Positions 53,987 to 61,567 of a stretch of DNA of 64,000 nucleotides are shown here, piece by piece. The first letter of the stretch is position 1, and each line of letters begins with the position of its first letter. Location: the NCBI RefSeq assembly GCF_009903625.1, contig NZ_CP047569.1, positions 2,202,501 through 2,266,500 of the forward strand, written 5' to 3'. The stretch is from Microbulbifer sp. ALW1 (GTDB lineage: Bacteria; Pseudomonadota; Gammaproteobacteria; Pseudomonadales; Cellvibrionaceae). The translations under genes were made by a program, and so were the position numbers. The notes beneath the pieces are model-generated. The model was not told the DNA's origin, did not search any database, and was given only the letters and a program-made list of their open reading frames with translations.

Positions 53987-55018
53987 ATGGATTCCAACAA
54001 AGACAAAGCTTTACAGGCGGCGCTGTCACAGATCGAGCGCCAGTTCGGCAAGGGCACCGTCATGCGCATGGGGGATAAGGGCCGTGAGCGTATCCCCGCG
54101 ATTTCTACCGGCTCCCTCGGGCTGGATGTCGCCCTCGGTATTGGCGGCCTGCCTCGCGGCCGTATTGTTGAAATCTACGGTCCTGAATCTTCCGGTAAAA
54201 CCACGCTTACCCTGCAGGTAATCGCCGAGGCTCAGCGCAAGGGCGGCACCTGTGCCTTCGTGGATGCGGAGCACGCGCTGGATCCAATCTATGCCGAAAA
54301 GCTCGGTGTCAATGTGGACGAGCTGATCGTATCCCAGCCGGACACCGGCGAGCAGGCGCTGGAAGTGGCCGATATGCTGGTGCGCTCCGGTGCGGTTGAC
54401 GTGCTGGTCGTGGACTCCGTAGCGGCCCTGACCCCGCGTGCGGAAATCGAAGGTGAAATGGGTGATACCCACGTTGGCTTGCAAGCGCGTTTGATGTCTC
54501 AGGCCCTGCGCAAGCTGACCGGTAATATCAAGAACACTAATACCCTGTGCGTGTTCATCAACCAGATCCGGATGAAAATCGGGGTGATGTTTGGCTCCCC
54601 GGAAACCACTACCGGCGGTAACGCGCTCAAGTTCTACTCCTCTGTTCGCCTGGACATCCGTCGCATCGGCTCTGTGAAAGAGGGCGATGAGGTGGTGGGC
54701 AACGAAACCCGGGTCAAGGTGGTCAAGAACAAGGTGGCTCCACCCTTCAAGCAGACCGAGTTCCAGATCATGTACGGCCAGGGTATCAACCTGCTGGGTG
54801 AAATTGTCGACTACGGCGTGAAGTTGGGGCTGATTGACAAGGCTGGCGCCTGGTATAGCTACAAAGGCGACAAGATTGGTCAGGGTAAGGCCAATGCGGT
54901 GAAATTCCTGAAGGAAAATACCGATATTCGCAATGAAATCGAAGGCCAACTGCGTGCGCAGTTGCTGGAAGATGTCGCACCGGCACAGCCTGAAGAGCTG
55001 GAAGCTGCGGAAGACTGA
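53987..55018 (+). CDS. recA: Recombinase RecA
   Basis: 343 residues. ATP-dependent strand exchange protein and LexA co-protease. Walker [78 protein letters not shown]. The acidic C-terminal tail (PEELEAAED) is present. Controlled by the LexA box upstream; recX follows after two bases. Confidence 0.98.
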   Translation: MDSNKDKALQAALSQIERQFGKGTVMRMGDKGRERIPAISTGSLGLDVALGIGGLPRGRIVEIYGPESSGKTTLTLQVIAEAQRKGGTCAFVDAEHALDPIYAEKLGVNVDELIVSQPDTGEQALEVADMLVRSGAVDVLVVDSVAALTPRAEIEGEMGDTHVGLQARLMSQALRKLTGNIKNTNTLCVFINQIRMKIGVMFGSPETTTGGNALKFYSSVRLDIRRIGSVKEGDEVVGNETRVKVVKNKVAPPFKQTEFQIMYGQGINLLGEIVDYGVKLGLIDKAGAWYSYKGDKIGQGKANAVKFLKENTDIRNEIEGQLRAQLLEDVAPAQPEELEAAED

Positions 55019-55020
55019 TC

Positions 55021-55599
55021 TTGTCTTCCCCCCAAGATACCATCGGCGGCAGCGTAGAGTGGCCGCCGGTGGAATCCCTCATAGATTCGACGGCCCCGGC
55101 GCTGTCACCATCCTCCGTATCTTCCCGGGGGGAGTCCAAAGCGCTCACCCAGGCCCTGTATAATGCGGCCATCGACCTCCTCTCACGTCGGGAGCACTCC
55201 TGTCAGGAGCTGCGCCGAAAGCTTTCCGCAAAGCACCCCGAGGCGAATTTCGACGAAGTACTGTCGCGGTTGCAGGCACTTAATTACCAGTCTGATCAGC
55301 GCTTTGCAGAGGTGTTCTGCCGCTCGCGGGTACAGCGGGGGCAGGGTCCTCTACGTATTCGCCGAGAGTTGCAACAGCGTGGTGTCCATGGCGATCTGAT
55401 TGCCAGTGCTCTGGAACAGGTCGAAACGGACTGGTTTGCTCTGGCTGCCGAGGTGTTACAGCGCAAATTTCGCGGGGCAATCAATCCTGCACTGCCGCGC
55501 GACCAGCAATTCAAAGAGCGCGCCAAACGACAGCGTTACCTGGCTTACCGCGGCTTTTCCTCGGACGCTATCGCCTGGGCCATTGATGCAGATTGCTGA
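55021..55599 (+). CDS. recX: RecA regulatory protein RecX
   Basis: 192 residues if started at TTG 55021, two bases after recA. Caps RecA filaments and moderates recombination. The three-helix repeats are clear from about residue 42: ALYNAAIDLLSRREHSCQELRRKLSAKHPEA, RFAEVFCRSRVQRGQGPLRIRRELQQRGV, RQRYLAYRGFSSDAIAWAI. The first 40 residues are polar and not typical (family usually about 150-160), so translation may begin further in, for example at GTG near 55069. The close coupling to recA would keep RecX low. Confidence 0.9.
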   Translation: MSSPQDTIGGSVEWPPVESLIDSTAPALSPSSVSSRGESKALTQALYNAAIDLLSRREHSCQELRRKLSAKHPEANFDEVLSRLQALNYQSDQRFAEVFCRSRVQRGQGPLRIRRELQQRGVHGDLIASALEQVETDWFALAAEVLQRKFRGAINPALPRDQQFKERAKRQRYLAYRGFSSDAIAWAIDADC

Positions 55600-55856
55600 C
55601 CAGCTTCGTTCCCCTCTCATTGTTCCCCTCCCATCGTTCCCCCCCTTAGTTTGCCGGTATTAAAACGCCGCCGCATAAAATCTGACCAGTTCCGGTCTGT
55701 AGGACAGCTTTCGATTAGCCGAGTCTGGATATGTCCTTCATAATGGCGCACAGGTCAACAATTGTGGGCTGCACACTCTACGAAGAGTGATCAAATACAG
55801 GCTCGAAAGGGAGTAGCCAGGCCTGGCGACATTTAAAACAGAGAAAGGCTTACCTT
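55600..55856. other. recX to DUF969 intergenic region with short tandem repeat
   Basis: 257 bases. GTTCCCC recurs at 55608, 55622 and 55636 as three imperfect 14-base units. Further on is a small hairpin CACTCT-ACGA-AGAGTG (about 55775-55790) near the next gene. A possible -10 CATAAT (55739) has no matching -35. No gene seen. Confidence 0.6.
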
Positions 55857-56606
55857 ATGGATGCCATTTCCTACTGGCCCCTTGTGGGTGTCCTTGTGGT
55901 TGCTGCGGGTTTTGCCCTGCGGATGAATCCTCTGCTGGTGGTGACCCTGGCGGGTCTCGCAACGGGCACCGCCGCCGCTCTGCCGTTTACCAACATACTT
56001 GAAGCCCTCGGTGAAGGCTTTGTTCACACCAGAACACTCTCCCTTATCCTGGTTCTGCCACTTGCCGTAGTCGGCCTGCTGGAACGCAATGGTTTGCGGG
56101 AGCAGGCCGCTCGCTGGATATCCCGGTTCAAAAGCATCTCCGCCGGTCGTCTCCTGGCTCTATACCTGTTTGTCCGTGAAACCAGTGCGGCACTGGGTTT
56201 GACCAGTCTGGGCGGGCATCCGCAAATGGTGCGACCTCTGCTTGCGCCGATGGCAGAGGGCGCTGCGGAAAAATCCCTGGGATCTCTGAGCGACGATGAG
56301 CGTCAGAAGCTGCACGCCATGTCTGCCGCGACCGACAACGTGGGCCTTTTCTTTGGTGAAGACATTTTTGTGGCCTTTGGCGCCGTTGTTTTGATGTATA
56401 CCTTTTTGGCCGAGCGCGGCTATGAAGTTGAGCCCATCCATATTGCACTCTGGGGTATACCGACGGCGCTTTGCGCATTGATCATCCACGGTATCCGGGT
56501 GTTGCGCCTGGATCGTCAGTTGGCTAAGGCGCGCAGCGCCTCCAGTGTCTCCGGTACCTTTACTGCCGCCACGACCGACGTAAACGTCGCGCCGGAGGGG
56601 CAGTAA
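55857..56606 (+). CDS. DUF969-family membrane protein, putative permease subunit
   Basis: 249 residues with six to seven helices (WPLVGVLVVAAGFALRM, PLLVVTLAGLATGTAAAL, LSLILVLPLAVVGLLERNG, FVAFGAVVLMYTFLA, IALWGIPTALCALIIHG). LLERNGLREQAARWI, FVRETSAALGLTSLGGHPQMVRPLLAPMAEGAAE and SAATDNVGLFFGEDIFVA are conserved DUF969 stretches. The family pairs with DUF979 and often with pyrrolidone-carboxylate peptidase, so a transport role for 5-oxoproline or pyroglutamyl peptides is inferred, not shown. Two bases separate it from its partner. Confidence 0.85.
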   Translation: MDAISYWPLVGVLVVAAGFALRMNPLLVVTLAGLATGTAAALPFTNILEALGEGFVHTRTLSLILVLPLAVVGLLERNGLREQAARWISRFKSISAGRLLALYLFVRETSAALGLTSLGGHPQMVRPLLAPMAEGAAEKSLGSLSDDERQKLHAMSAATDNVGLFFGEDIFVAFGAVVLMYTFLAERGYEVEPIHIALWGIPTALCALIIHGIRVLRLDRQLAKARSASSVSGTFTAATTDVNVAPEGQ

Positions 56607-56608
56607 TC

Positions 56609-57556
56609 GTGCTGAAAATTGAATTCTTTTACGCCATTGCTGGATTGCTTCTGTTGGCGAATGCGGTGCTGACCGCGCTTGACCGCACTCGTGCCAAACG
56701 CTGGCCGACGGCCATATTCTGGGGGCTGTTTGGCGTTCTGTTTCTTGCCGGTGACTGGCTGCCGAGCGCGCTGAGCGGTGCGCTGGTGCTGCTCATGTGT
56801 CTGCTTGGAGGGTTTAATCTGGTAGCGGGCAAACCCGCGGTTGAGCCCGACCAGCAGCGTGCCCGGAATGGTGCCGATCGGCTCGGTAGCAAACTGTTCT
56901 GGCCGTCTCTGGTGATCCCGGGTTTTACCCTGGTGGGCGCGCTGGGTTTCCCCTTTCTTGCCAGCCACGGATTGACGCTGGTAGATCCCGCCAAGTCCAC
57001 TCTGGTGAGCCTTGGGATTGCCTGTTTGCTCGCGTTTGTACTTGCCTGCCGGTATACACGGGAGGCACCCGTCCAGGGGTTGAGGGAAAGTGCCCGCTTA
57101 ATGGATTCCATCGGCTGGGCCATGTTGTTGCCACAGATGCTTGCGACCCTGGGGATCCTGTTTGCGCAGGCCGGTGTAGGCGATGCGGTAGCCGACCTCG
57201 TGGGGCAGCTGTTGCCGGAAGGGCAGCGATTCTGGGCGATAGTGGCATTCGCCGTCGGCATGGCGCTGTTCACCATCATCATGGGTAATGCGTTTGCCGC
57301 CTTCCCGGTGATTACCGCCGGTATTGGCATCCCGTTCCTGGTGGTTGAATACCACAGCAACATTGCCGTGATGGCGGCAATTGGTATGTTCTGTGGTTAC
57401 TGCGGGACGCTGATGACACCGATGGCAGCCAATTTCAACATCGTACCGGCGGCGCTGCTGGAGCTGAAGGACCGAAATGCCGTAATCAAGGCACAGGTGC
57501 CGACGGCACTGATGGTCCTCGTCGCGAATATCGGCCTCTTGTGGTGGTTGCTGTGA
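56609..57556 (+). CDS. DUF979-family membrane protein, putative permease subunit
   Basis: 315 residues, about nine helices. Typical DUF979 parts: FYAIAGLLLLANAVLTALDRTRAKRWPTAIFWGLFGVLFLAGDWLP, GSKLFWPSLVIPGFTLVGALG, IIMGNAFAAFPVITAGIGIPFLV and FCGYCGTLMTPMAANFNIVPAALLELKDRNAVIKAQVPTALMVL. The MGNAFAAFPV and GTLMTPMAANFN motifs recall re-entrant substrate loops of secondary carriers. GTG start at 56609. Its stop overlaps the pcp GTG by four bases, indicating translational coupling. Confidence 0.86.
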   Translation: MLKIEFFYAIAGLLLLANAVLTALDRTRAKRWPTAIFWGLFGVLFLAGDWLPSALSGALVLLMCLLGGFNLVAGKPAVEPDQQRARNGADRLGSKLFWPSLVIPGFTLVGALGFPFLASHGLTLVDPAKSTLVSLGIACLLAFVLACRYTREAPVQGLRESARLMDSIGWAMLLPQMLATLGILFAQAGVGDAVADLVGQLLPEGQRFWAIVAFAVGMALFTIIMGNAFAAFPVITAGIGIPFLVVEYHSNIAVMAAIGMFCGYCGTLMTPMAANFNIVPAALLELKDRNAVIKAQVPTALMVLVANIGLLWWLL

Positions 57557-58188
57557 AAATATTACTGACCGGATTTGAGCCTTTTGGAGGCGAATCTATC
57601 AACCCGTCCTGGGAGGCTGTTAAATCCCTGCATGGCTACCGGGATCTGGTGGATACCCTCGAGTTGCCCTGTACCTTTGACCGGTGTTTACAGATGCTGG
57701 AGGATCGGGTCAGAACGCGGGCTCCGGATATCATTCTTGCTGTGGGCCAGGCTGGCGGCCGCCCCTCCATCAGCCTGGAAAAGGTCGCGATCAACCTCAA
57801 TGAGGCCCGGATTCCGGACAATGCCGGTGAGCAGCCTCTCGGTACCCCGGTGGTGCCGGACGCACCCGCAGCCTACTTCAGTCAATTGCCTCTGAAGCGG
57901 CTGATGGCAACGCTCCAGGAGTGCGGTATACCGGCGGACCTCTCTTACACGGCGGGCACTTTTGTCTGTAATCATCTGTTTTATGGCGCCAGCCACCTTG
58001 CCCAACAGCTGCCCCAGCAGCCCCGTGTGGGCTTTGTGCATATTCCCTACCTGCCGGAGCAGGCTGCTCGCCACCCGGGCAGCCCGAGCATGGCACTTGC
58101 CACGCTTTGTGAGGCGATGAGGCTGATTTGTGATGCGCTGATTGCCGGAGGGGAGGAGATTGACCTGATTACGGGAACCACGCACTAG
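57553..58188 (+). CDS. pcp: Pyrrolidone-carboxylate peptidase
   Basis: 211 residues. Cytosolic cysteine peptidase (C15) that removes N-terminal pyroglutamate, releasing 5-oxoproline. Catalytic triad: Glu76 in SLEKVAINLNEARIPDN, Cys139 in AGTFVCNHLFYGASH, His163 in GFVHIPYLPEQ. N-terminus VKILLTGFEPFGGE matches the family when started at the GTG that overlaps the DUF979 stop (GTGA). Being last in the three-gene unit it would process what the DUF969/DUF979 pair imports, if that pair is a permease. Confidence 0.95.
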   Translation: MKILLTGFEPFGGESINPSWEAVKSLHGYRDLVDTLELPCTFDRCLQMLEDRVRTRAPDIILAVGQAGGRPSISLEKVAINLNEARIPDNAGEQPLGTPVVPDAPAAYFSQLPLKRLMATLQECGIPADLSYTAGTFVCNHLFYGASHLAQQLPQQPRVGFVHIPYLPEQAARHPGSPSMALATLCEAMRLICDALIAGGEEIDLITGTTH

Positions 58189-58311
58189 GACGCCGGTAGC
58201 GTTATACTCAGGACTTGCTTCCTGCAGCCTCCGGTATTCGGTGGCTACAGGTATGGATAGGCGATAAGGGCTCGGAAGCGGGCCGATAATAACGATTCGC
58301 GAGGACTAGCG

Positions 58312-59796
58312 ATGATCCTCTCCATTGACCAGGGCACCACTGGCACCACGGCATTTGTGTTTGACGATGCCGGTAGGCTTATTGGTCGTAGCTATTCGGA
58401 ATTCCCCCAGTATTACCCCCACCCCGGCTGGGTCGAACACGATGCGAATGAAATCTGGCAGGTAACCCTGAAGGTTTGTGCTGCGGCCTTGCAGCGCGCG
58501 GGTGTCGACGCCAGTGTGCTGCGGGCTCTGGGTATCACGAACCAGCGGGAAACTACGATCCTGTGGGACCGGAAAACCGGTGCGCCGGTGCATCGTGCGA
58601 TTGTCTGGCAGTGCCGTCGCTCTGCGGATATCTGTGCAGAGTTACGCGGCGCCGGGGCTGAGTCCCTGGTGCGGGCAAAAACCGGCCTGTTGCTGGACGC
58701 TTATTTCTCCGCCAGCAAACTTCGCTGGATTTTCCAGCAATCGCCAGAGCTCCACCGCAGGGCCCAAGCCGGCGACCTCTGTTTCGGTACCGTGGACAGC
58801 TGGCTGATCTGGCGGCTCACCGGCGGTAAGTCCCATGTCACGGACCACACCAATGCCAGTCGAACCCTTCTGTATGACCTGGAGCGCCGGGACTGGGATG
58901 ATCAGCTGTTGGCTCTGTTCGATTGTCCGCGCGCCATCTTGCCTGAGATCAAGGCGTCTGCGAGCGTGTTCGGTCAAACTGACCCCGCTGCGTTCCTGGG
59001 GGCTACCGTGCCCATTGCCGGGGTTGCAGGCGACCAGCAGGCGGCGCTGTTCGGGCAGGGCTGTACCCGCCCGGGCAACCTGAAAAATACCTATGGCACA
59101 GGTTGTTTCATGCTGGCTTTTGCCGGCGGCGAGCGCCCGCTGGTACCCGATGGTCTCCTCACGACCATTGCCTGCGGCCAAGATGGTGAGCCGCAATTTG
59201 CCATTGAGGGATCGGTTTTTAATGGCGGTGCGGCAGTGCAGTGGCTGCGAGACGACCTGGGGGTAATCCAGCAAGCGGCAGAAACCGAACAGATAGCGTA
59301 TGGCATCCCGGATACCCGGGGGCTTTACCTGGTGCCGGCATTCAGTGGGCTGGGCGCCCCGCACTGGGATTCGCAGGCGCGAGGAGCGCTGTTCGGTCTT
59401 ACCCGCGGCGCGGGCCGCGCTGAACTCGTGCGGGCGACACTGGAATCCATCGCCTACCAGAGCCATGAGCTGGCGGACTTGATGGCGCAGGCGCTCGGGG
59501 TGGAGCTGCAGTGCCTGCGGGTGGATGGTGGTGCCAGCGCGAATAATTTTCTGATGCAGTTTCAGGCGGACATTTCCCGCCTGCGTGTTGAGCGGCCACG
59601 GCAAATCGAGTCTACGGCCGTGGGTGCTGCACTATTGGCGGGTTTGGGTGCGGGAATATGGAACGGTGTGAACCTCCCGGAATGTCTTCTGGACATAGAG
59701 CAGGATTTCCTGCCGCAAATGGGAGAGCTACAGCGTCGCGAGCTGCTCAGTGGTTGGGGTAAGGCGGTGGCGGCATGCCGGGTGTACAAACCCTAG
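58312..59796 (+). CDS. glpK: Glycerol kinase
   Basis: 494 residues, standard FGGY-family length. Phosphorylates glycerol to glycerol 3-phosphate. SIDQGTTGTTAFVFDDAGRLIGRSY, GITNQRETTILWDRKTGAPVHRAIVWQCRR, KNTYGTGCFMLAF, FSGLGAPHWDSQARGALFGLTRG and RVDGGASANNFLMQFQADI are family signatures. It has its own 123-bp upstream region. No glpF, glpD or glpR adjoins it; instead a lipase-like gene follows. Confidence 0.95.
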   Translation: MILSIDQGTTGTTAFVFDDAGRLIGRSYSEFPQYYPHPGWVEHDANEIWQVTLKVCAAALQRAGVDASVLRALGITNQRETTILWDRKTGAPVHRAIVWQCRRSADICAELRGAGAESLVRAKTGLLLDAYFSASKLRWIFQQSPELHRRAQAGDLCFGTVDSWLIWRLTGGKSHVTDHTNASRTLLYDLERRDWDDQLLALFDCPRAILPEIKASASVFGQTDPAAFLGATVPIAGVAGDQQAALFGQGCTRPGNLKNTYGTGCFMLAFAGGERPLVPDGLLTTIACGQDGEPQFAIEGSVFNGGAAVQWLRDDLGVIQQAAETEQIAYGIPDTRGLYLVPAFSGLGAPHWDSQARGALFGLTRGAGRAELVRATLESIAYQSHELADLMAQALGVELQCLRVDGGASANNFLMQFQADISRLRVERPRQIESTAVGAALLAGLGAGIWNGVNLPECLLDIEQDFLPQMGELQRRELLSGWGKAVAACRVYKP

Positions 59797-59911
59797 ATTT
59801 CGACGGTTGAGTGGAGGGGGGCCTGGCGGAGGGCAGCGCCTTGTGAGCCCGAAATACTCCGATCACATTCTGCTGGCAAAATCCGGACATAACGATAAGA
59901 AGGAGAGAGCC

Positions 59912-60772
59912 GTGTACTTTGAATCCCGTGGTATCCGAATGCACTACCGGCGCTGGTGGGTAGAGGGCGCGAATGGTGTGGTTGTTATATCTCATGGTTT
60001 GGGAGAGCACAGTGGCCGTTACCGGGAACTGGCGCGGAAACTGAACAGTAGCGGTTACAGTGTTTACGCTCTGGATCACTACGGACATGGTCAATCTCCC
60101 GGGGGAAGGGGGGACATCGACGCGTTTTCGGATTACTCCCTTGACCTGTGCCGTTTTATCCAGCTGGTTCGATTCGAAAACACCGGTCAGCCGCTGCACC
60201 TGCTAGGACATAGTATGGGCGGCGTCATTGCCTGTGGCAGTGTGGTTCTGCCTGGTGGAGACTGCACGGTCGAGAGCCTGATTCTTTCCGCCCCGGCATT
60301 TAAAGGCAGTAAAGAACCTGGTGCTGTAGAGGTGGGGTTGATCCGGTTGCTGGAAAAGCTGTGCCCAAGGTTGCCGCTGTCGAATCGCCTGGACACCCAG
60401 TGGATCAGTCGTGACCCAGCGGTGGTAGCTGCTTACGGTGGCGACGATCTGGTGCACGACAGGGTGACGCCGCGATGGTTTATCGGGTATCAGCAGTTTC
60501 GCGCGCAGTTGCTGGCGAAGCCCGCGGCGGTGGAGGTGCCATGCCTGATGTTGCTGCCCGGGGAAGACCGCTTGGTTGACTCTGAAGTCAGTTGCTCGTG
60601 GTTTGACCGCTTGCAGGGGGATACTCACCGCCTTTGTCACTTTCCTGCGGCCTATCACGAGGTGTTCAACGAGCCCGGCACTGGCGACGAAGCCCTTGCA
60701 CTACTGATTAACCACCTGAATGCGATCTCCAGGCATGGTGTTCTTCCACAGAGGGAGTCGGCCGCTGGCTGA
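59912..60772 (+). CDS. Alpha/beta hydrolase, monoacylglycerol lipase-like
   Basis: 286 residues. Hydrolase_4 (serine aminopeptidase S33) family typical of monoacylglycerol lipases and lysophospholipases. FESRGIRMHYRRWW, oxyanion region VISHGLGEHSGRY, ALDHYGHGQSPGGRGDI, nucleophile Ser101 in LLGHSMGGVIA, the Asp in LPGEDRLVDS and the His in PAAYHEVFNEPG form the catalytic machinery. GTG at 59912 behind AAGGAGAG is the start; an in-frame extension overlapping glpK is rejected. No signal peptide, so it is intracellular. Following glpK it may release glycerol that GlpK phosphorylates. Confidence 0.87.
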   Translation: MYFESRGIRMHYRRWWVEGANGVVVISHGLGEHSGRYRELARKLNSSGYSVYALDHYGHGQSPGGRGDIDAFSDYSLDLCRFIQLVRFENTGQPLHLLGHSMGGVIACGSVVLPGGDCTVESLILSAPAFKGSKEPGAVEVGLIRLLEKLCPRLPLSNRLDTQWISRDPAVVAAYGGDDLVHDRVTPRWFIGYQQFRAQLLAKPAAVEVPCLMLLPGEDRLVDSEVSCSWFDRLQGDTHRLCHFPAAYHEVFNEPGTGDEALALLINHLNAISRHGVLPQRESAAG

Positions 60773-60795
60773 ACCCCGCCTTCCATAATTGTCGG

Positions 60796-60822
60796 CGGCC
60801 ACCCAAATTCATCGGGTGGCCG
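60796..60822. other. Hairpin after the hydrolase gene
   Basis: 9-bp stem CGGCCACCC/GGGTGGCCG with a nine-base loop, 23 bases after the stop, no T tract. Possibly a Rho-linked 3' end or stabiliser. Confidence 0.4.
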
Positions 60823-60912
60823 TGAAAACCCCCAAAAAGCGTTGTACCATACGCGGTCATTTTTAACCTGCAGCCGTGGATTCCGGGGCTGTGGGCTTGT
60901 ATAGAGCGAGTC

Positions 60913-61098
60913 ATGGACAAGAAACTACTTAGCCTGCTGGTCTGTCCGGTCAGCAAGGCGCCACTGGAATACCGTGAAGAGTCTCAAGAGCTGGTGTGCA
61001 AGGCCAGTGGCTTGGCTTACCCGATTCGCGACGGTATTCCGGTCATGCTGGAATCCGAGGCCCGGCAACTGACCGTGGACGAAAAACTGGAAAAGTAA
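60913..61098 (+). CDS. Trm112-family small protein (YcaR-like)
   Basis: 61 residues. [53 protein letters not shown] is the Trm112/YcaR pattern. Eukaryotic Trm112 is a methyltransferase activator with zinc ligands; here only two Cys remain (CPVSK and LVCKAS). The bacterial role is unknown. Usually beside lpxK-kdsB, but neither is here. Confidence 0.9.
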   Translation: MDKKLLSLLVCPVSKAPLEYREESQELVCKASGLAYPIRDGIPVMLESEARQLTVDEKLEK

Positions 61099-61141
61099 CC
61101 CGGCTGACCCCAAGCCCGTGCCGGGATAGGCAGGAGATGCC

Positions 61142-61498
61142 ATGAGTGAAGTCAGTGTTTTCAGTCGGATCATCGCCGGCGAGCTTCCAGCCCGGCGGTT
61201 CTATGAAGATGAACTCTGTGTGGTCATTGAAGACCGGTCGCCCCAGGCGCCGACACACCTGTTGATCATTCCCCGGAAACCCTTGGTCAACCTGGCCGAT
61301 GCACAGATGGATGATGTACCGCTTCTCGGTCATTTGATGTGGGTGGCTTCTGAGATGGCGCGCCAGTTGAAGCTGGAAGAGGGGTTTCGACTGGTGATCA
61401 ACAATGGCCGCGGGGCGGGACAAACGGTTTTTCACTTGCACATACACTTACTGGCCCAGCGCAAAATGCCCGAGGCTGGCCTTGCTGAAGACCTGTAA
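61142..61498 (+). CDS. hinT: HIT-family nucleotide-binding protein (HinT-like)
   Basis: 118 residues. Histidine-triad purine nucleoside phosphoramidase. VFSRIIAGELPARRFYEDELCVVIEDRSPQAPTHLLIIPRKPL, INNGRGAGQTVFHLHIHLLAQRKM carries the HxHxH triad. Likely hydrolyses AMP-lysine-type conjugates including aminoacyl-AMP; placement before alaS is interesting because HinT can act on aminoacyl-adenylates, but the link is inference. Confidence 0.94.
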   Translation: MSEVSVFSRIIAGELPARRFYEDELCVVIEDRSPQAPTHLLIIPRKPLVNLADAQMDDVPLLGHLMWVASEMARQLKLEEGFRLVINNGRGAGQTVFHLHIHLLAQRKMPEAGLAEDL

Positions 61499-61567
61499 AA
61501 AAATGGCGATTGGCGCTGCTGCAGGCGGCACCGATAAATATTTACTGACGATGTGGAAATTGGCTGG

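Noticed and set aside
60160..60185. GGTTCGATTCGA resembling a tRNA T-loop
   Set aside because: It lies inside the hydrolase coding sequence and no acceptor or anticodon stems accompany it; no tRNA gene was seen anywhere in the window.
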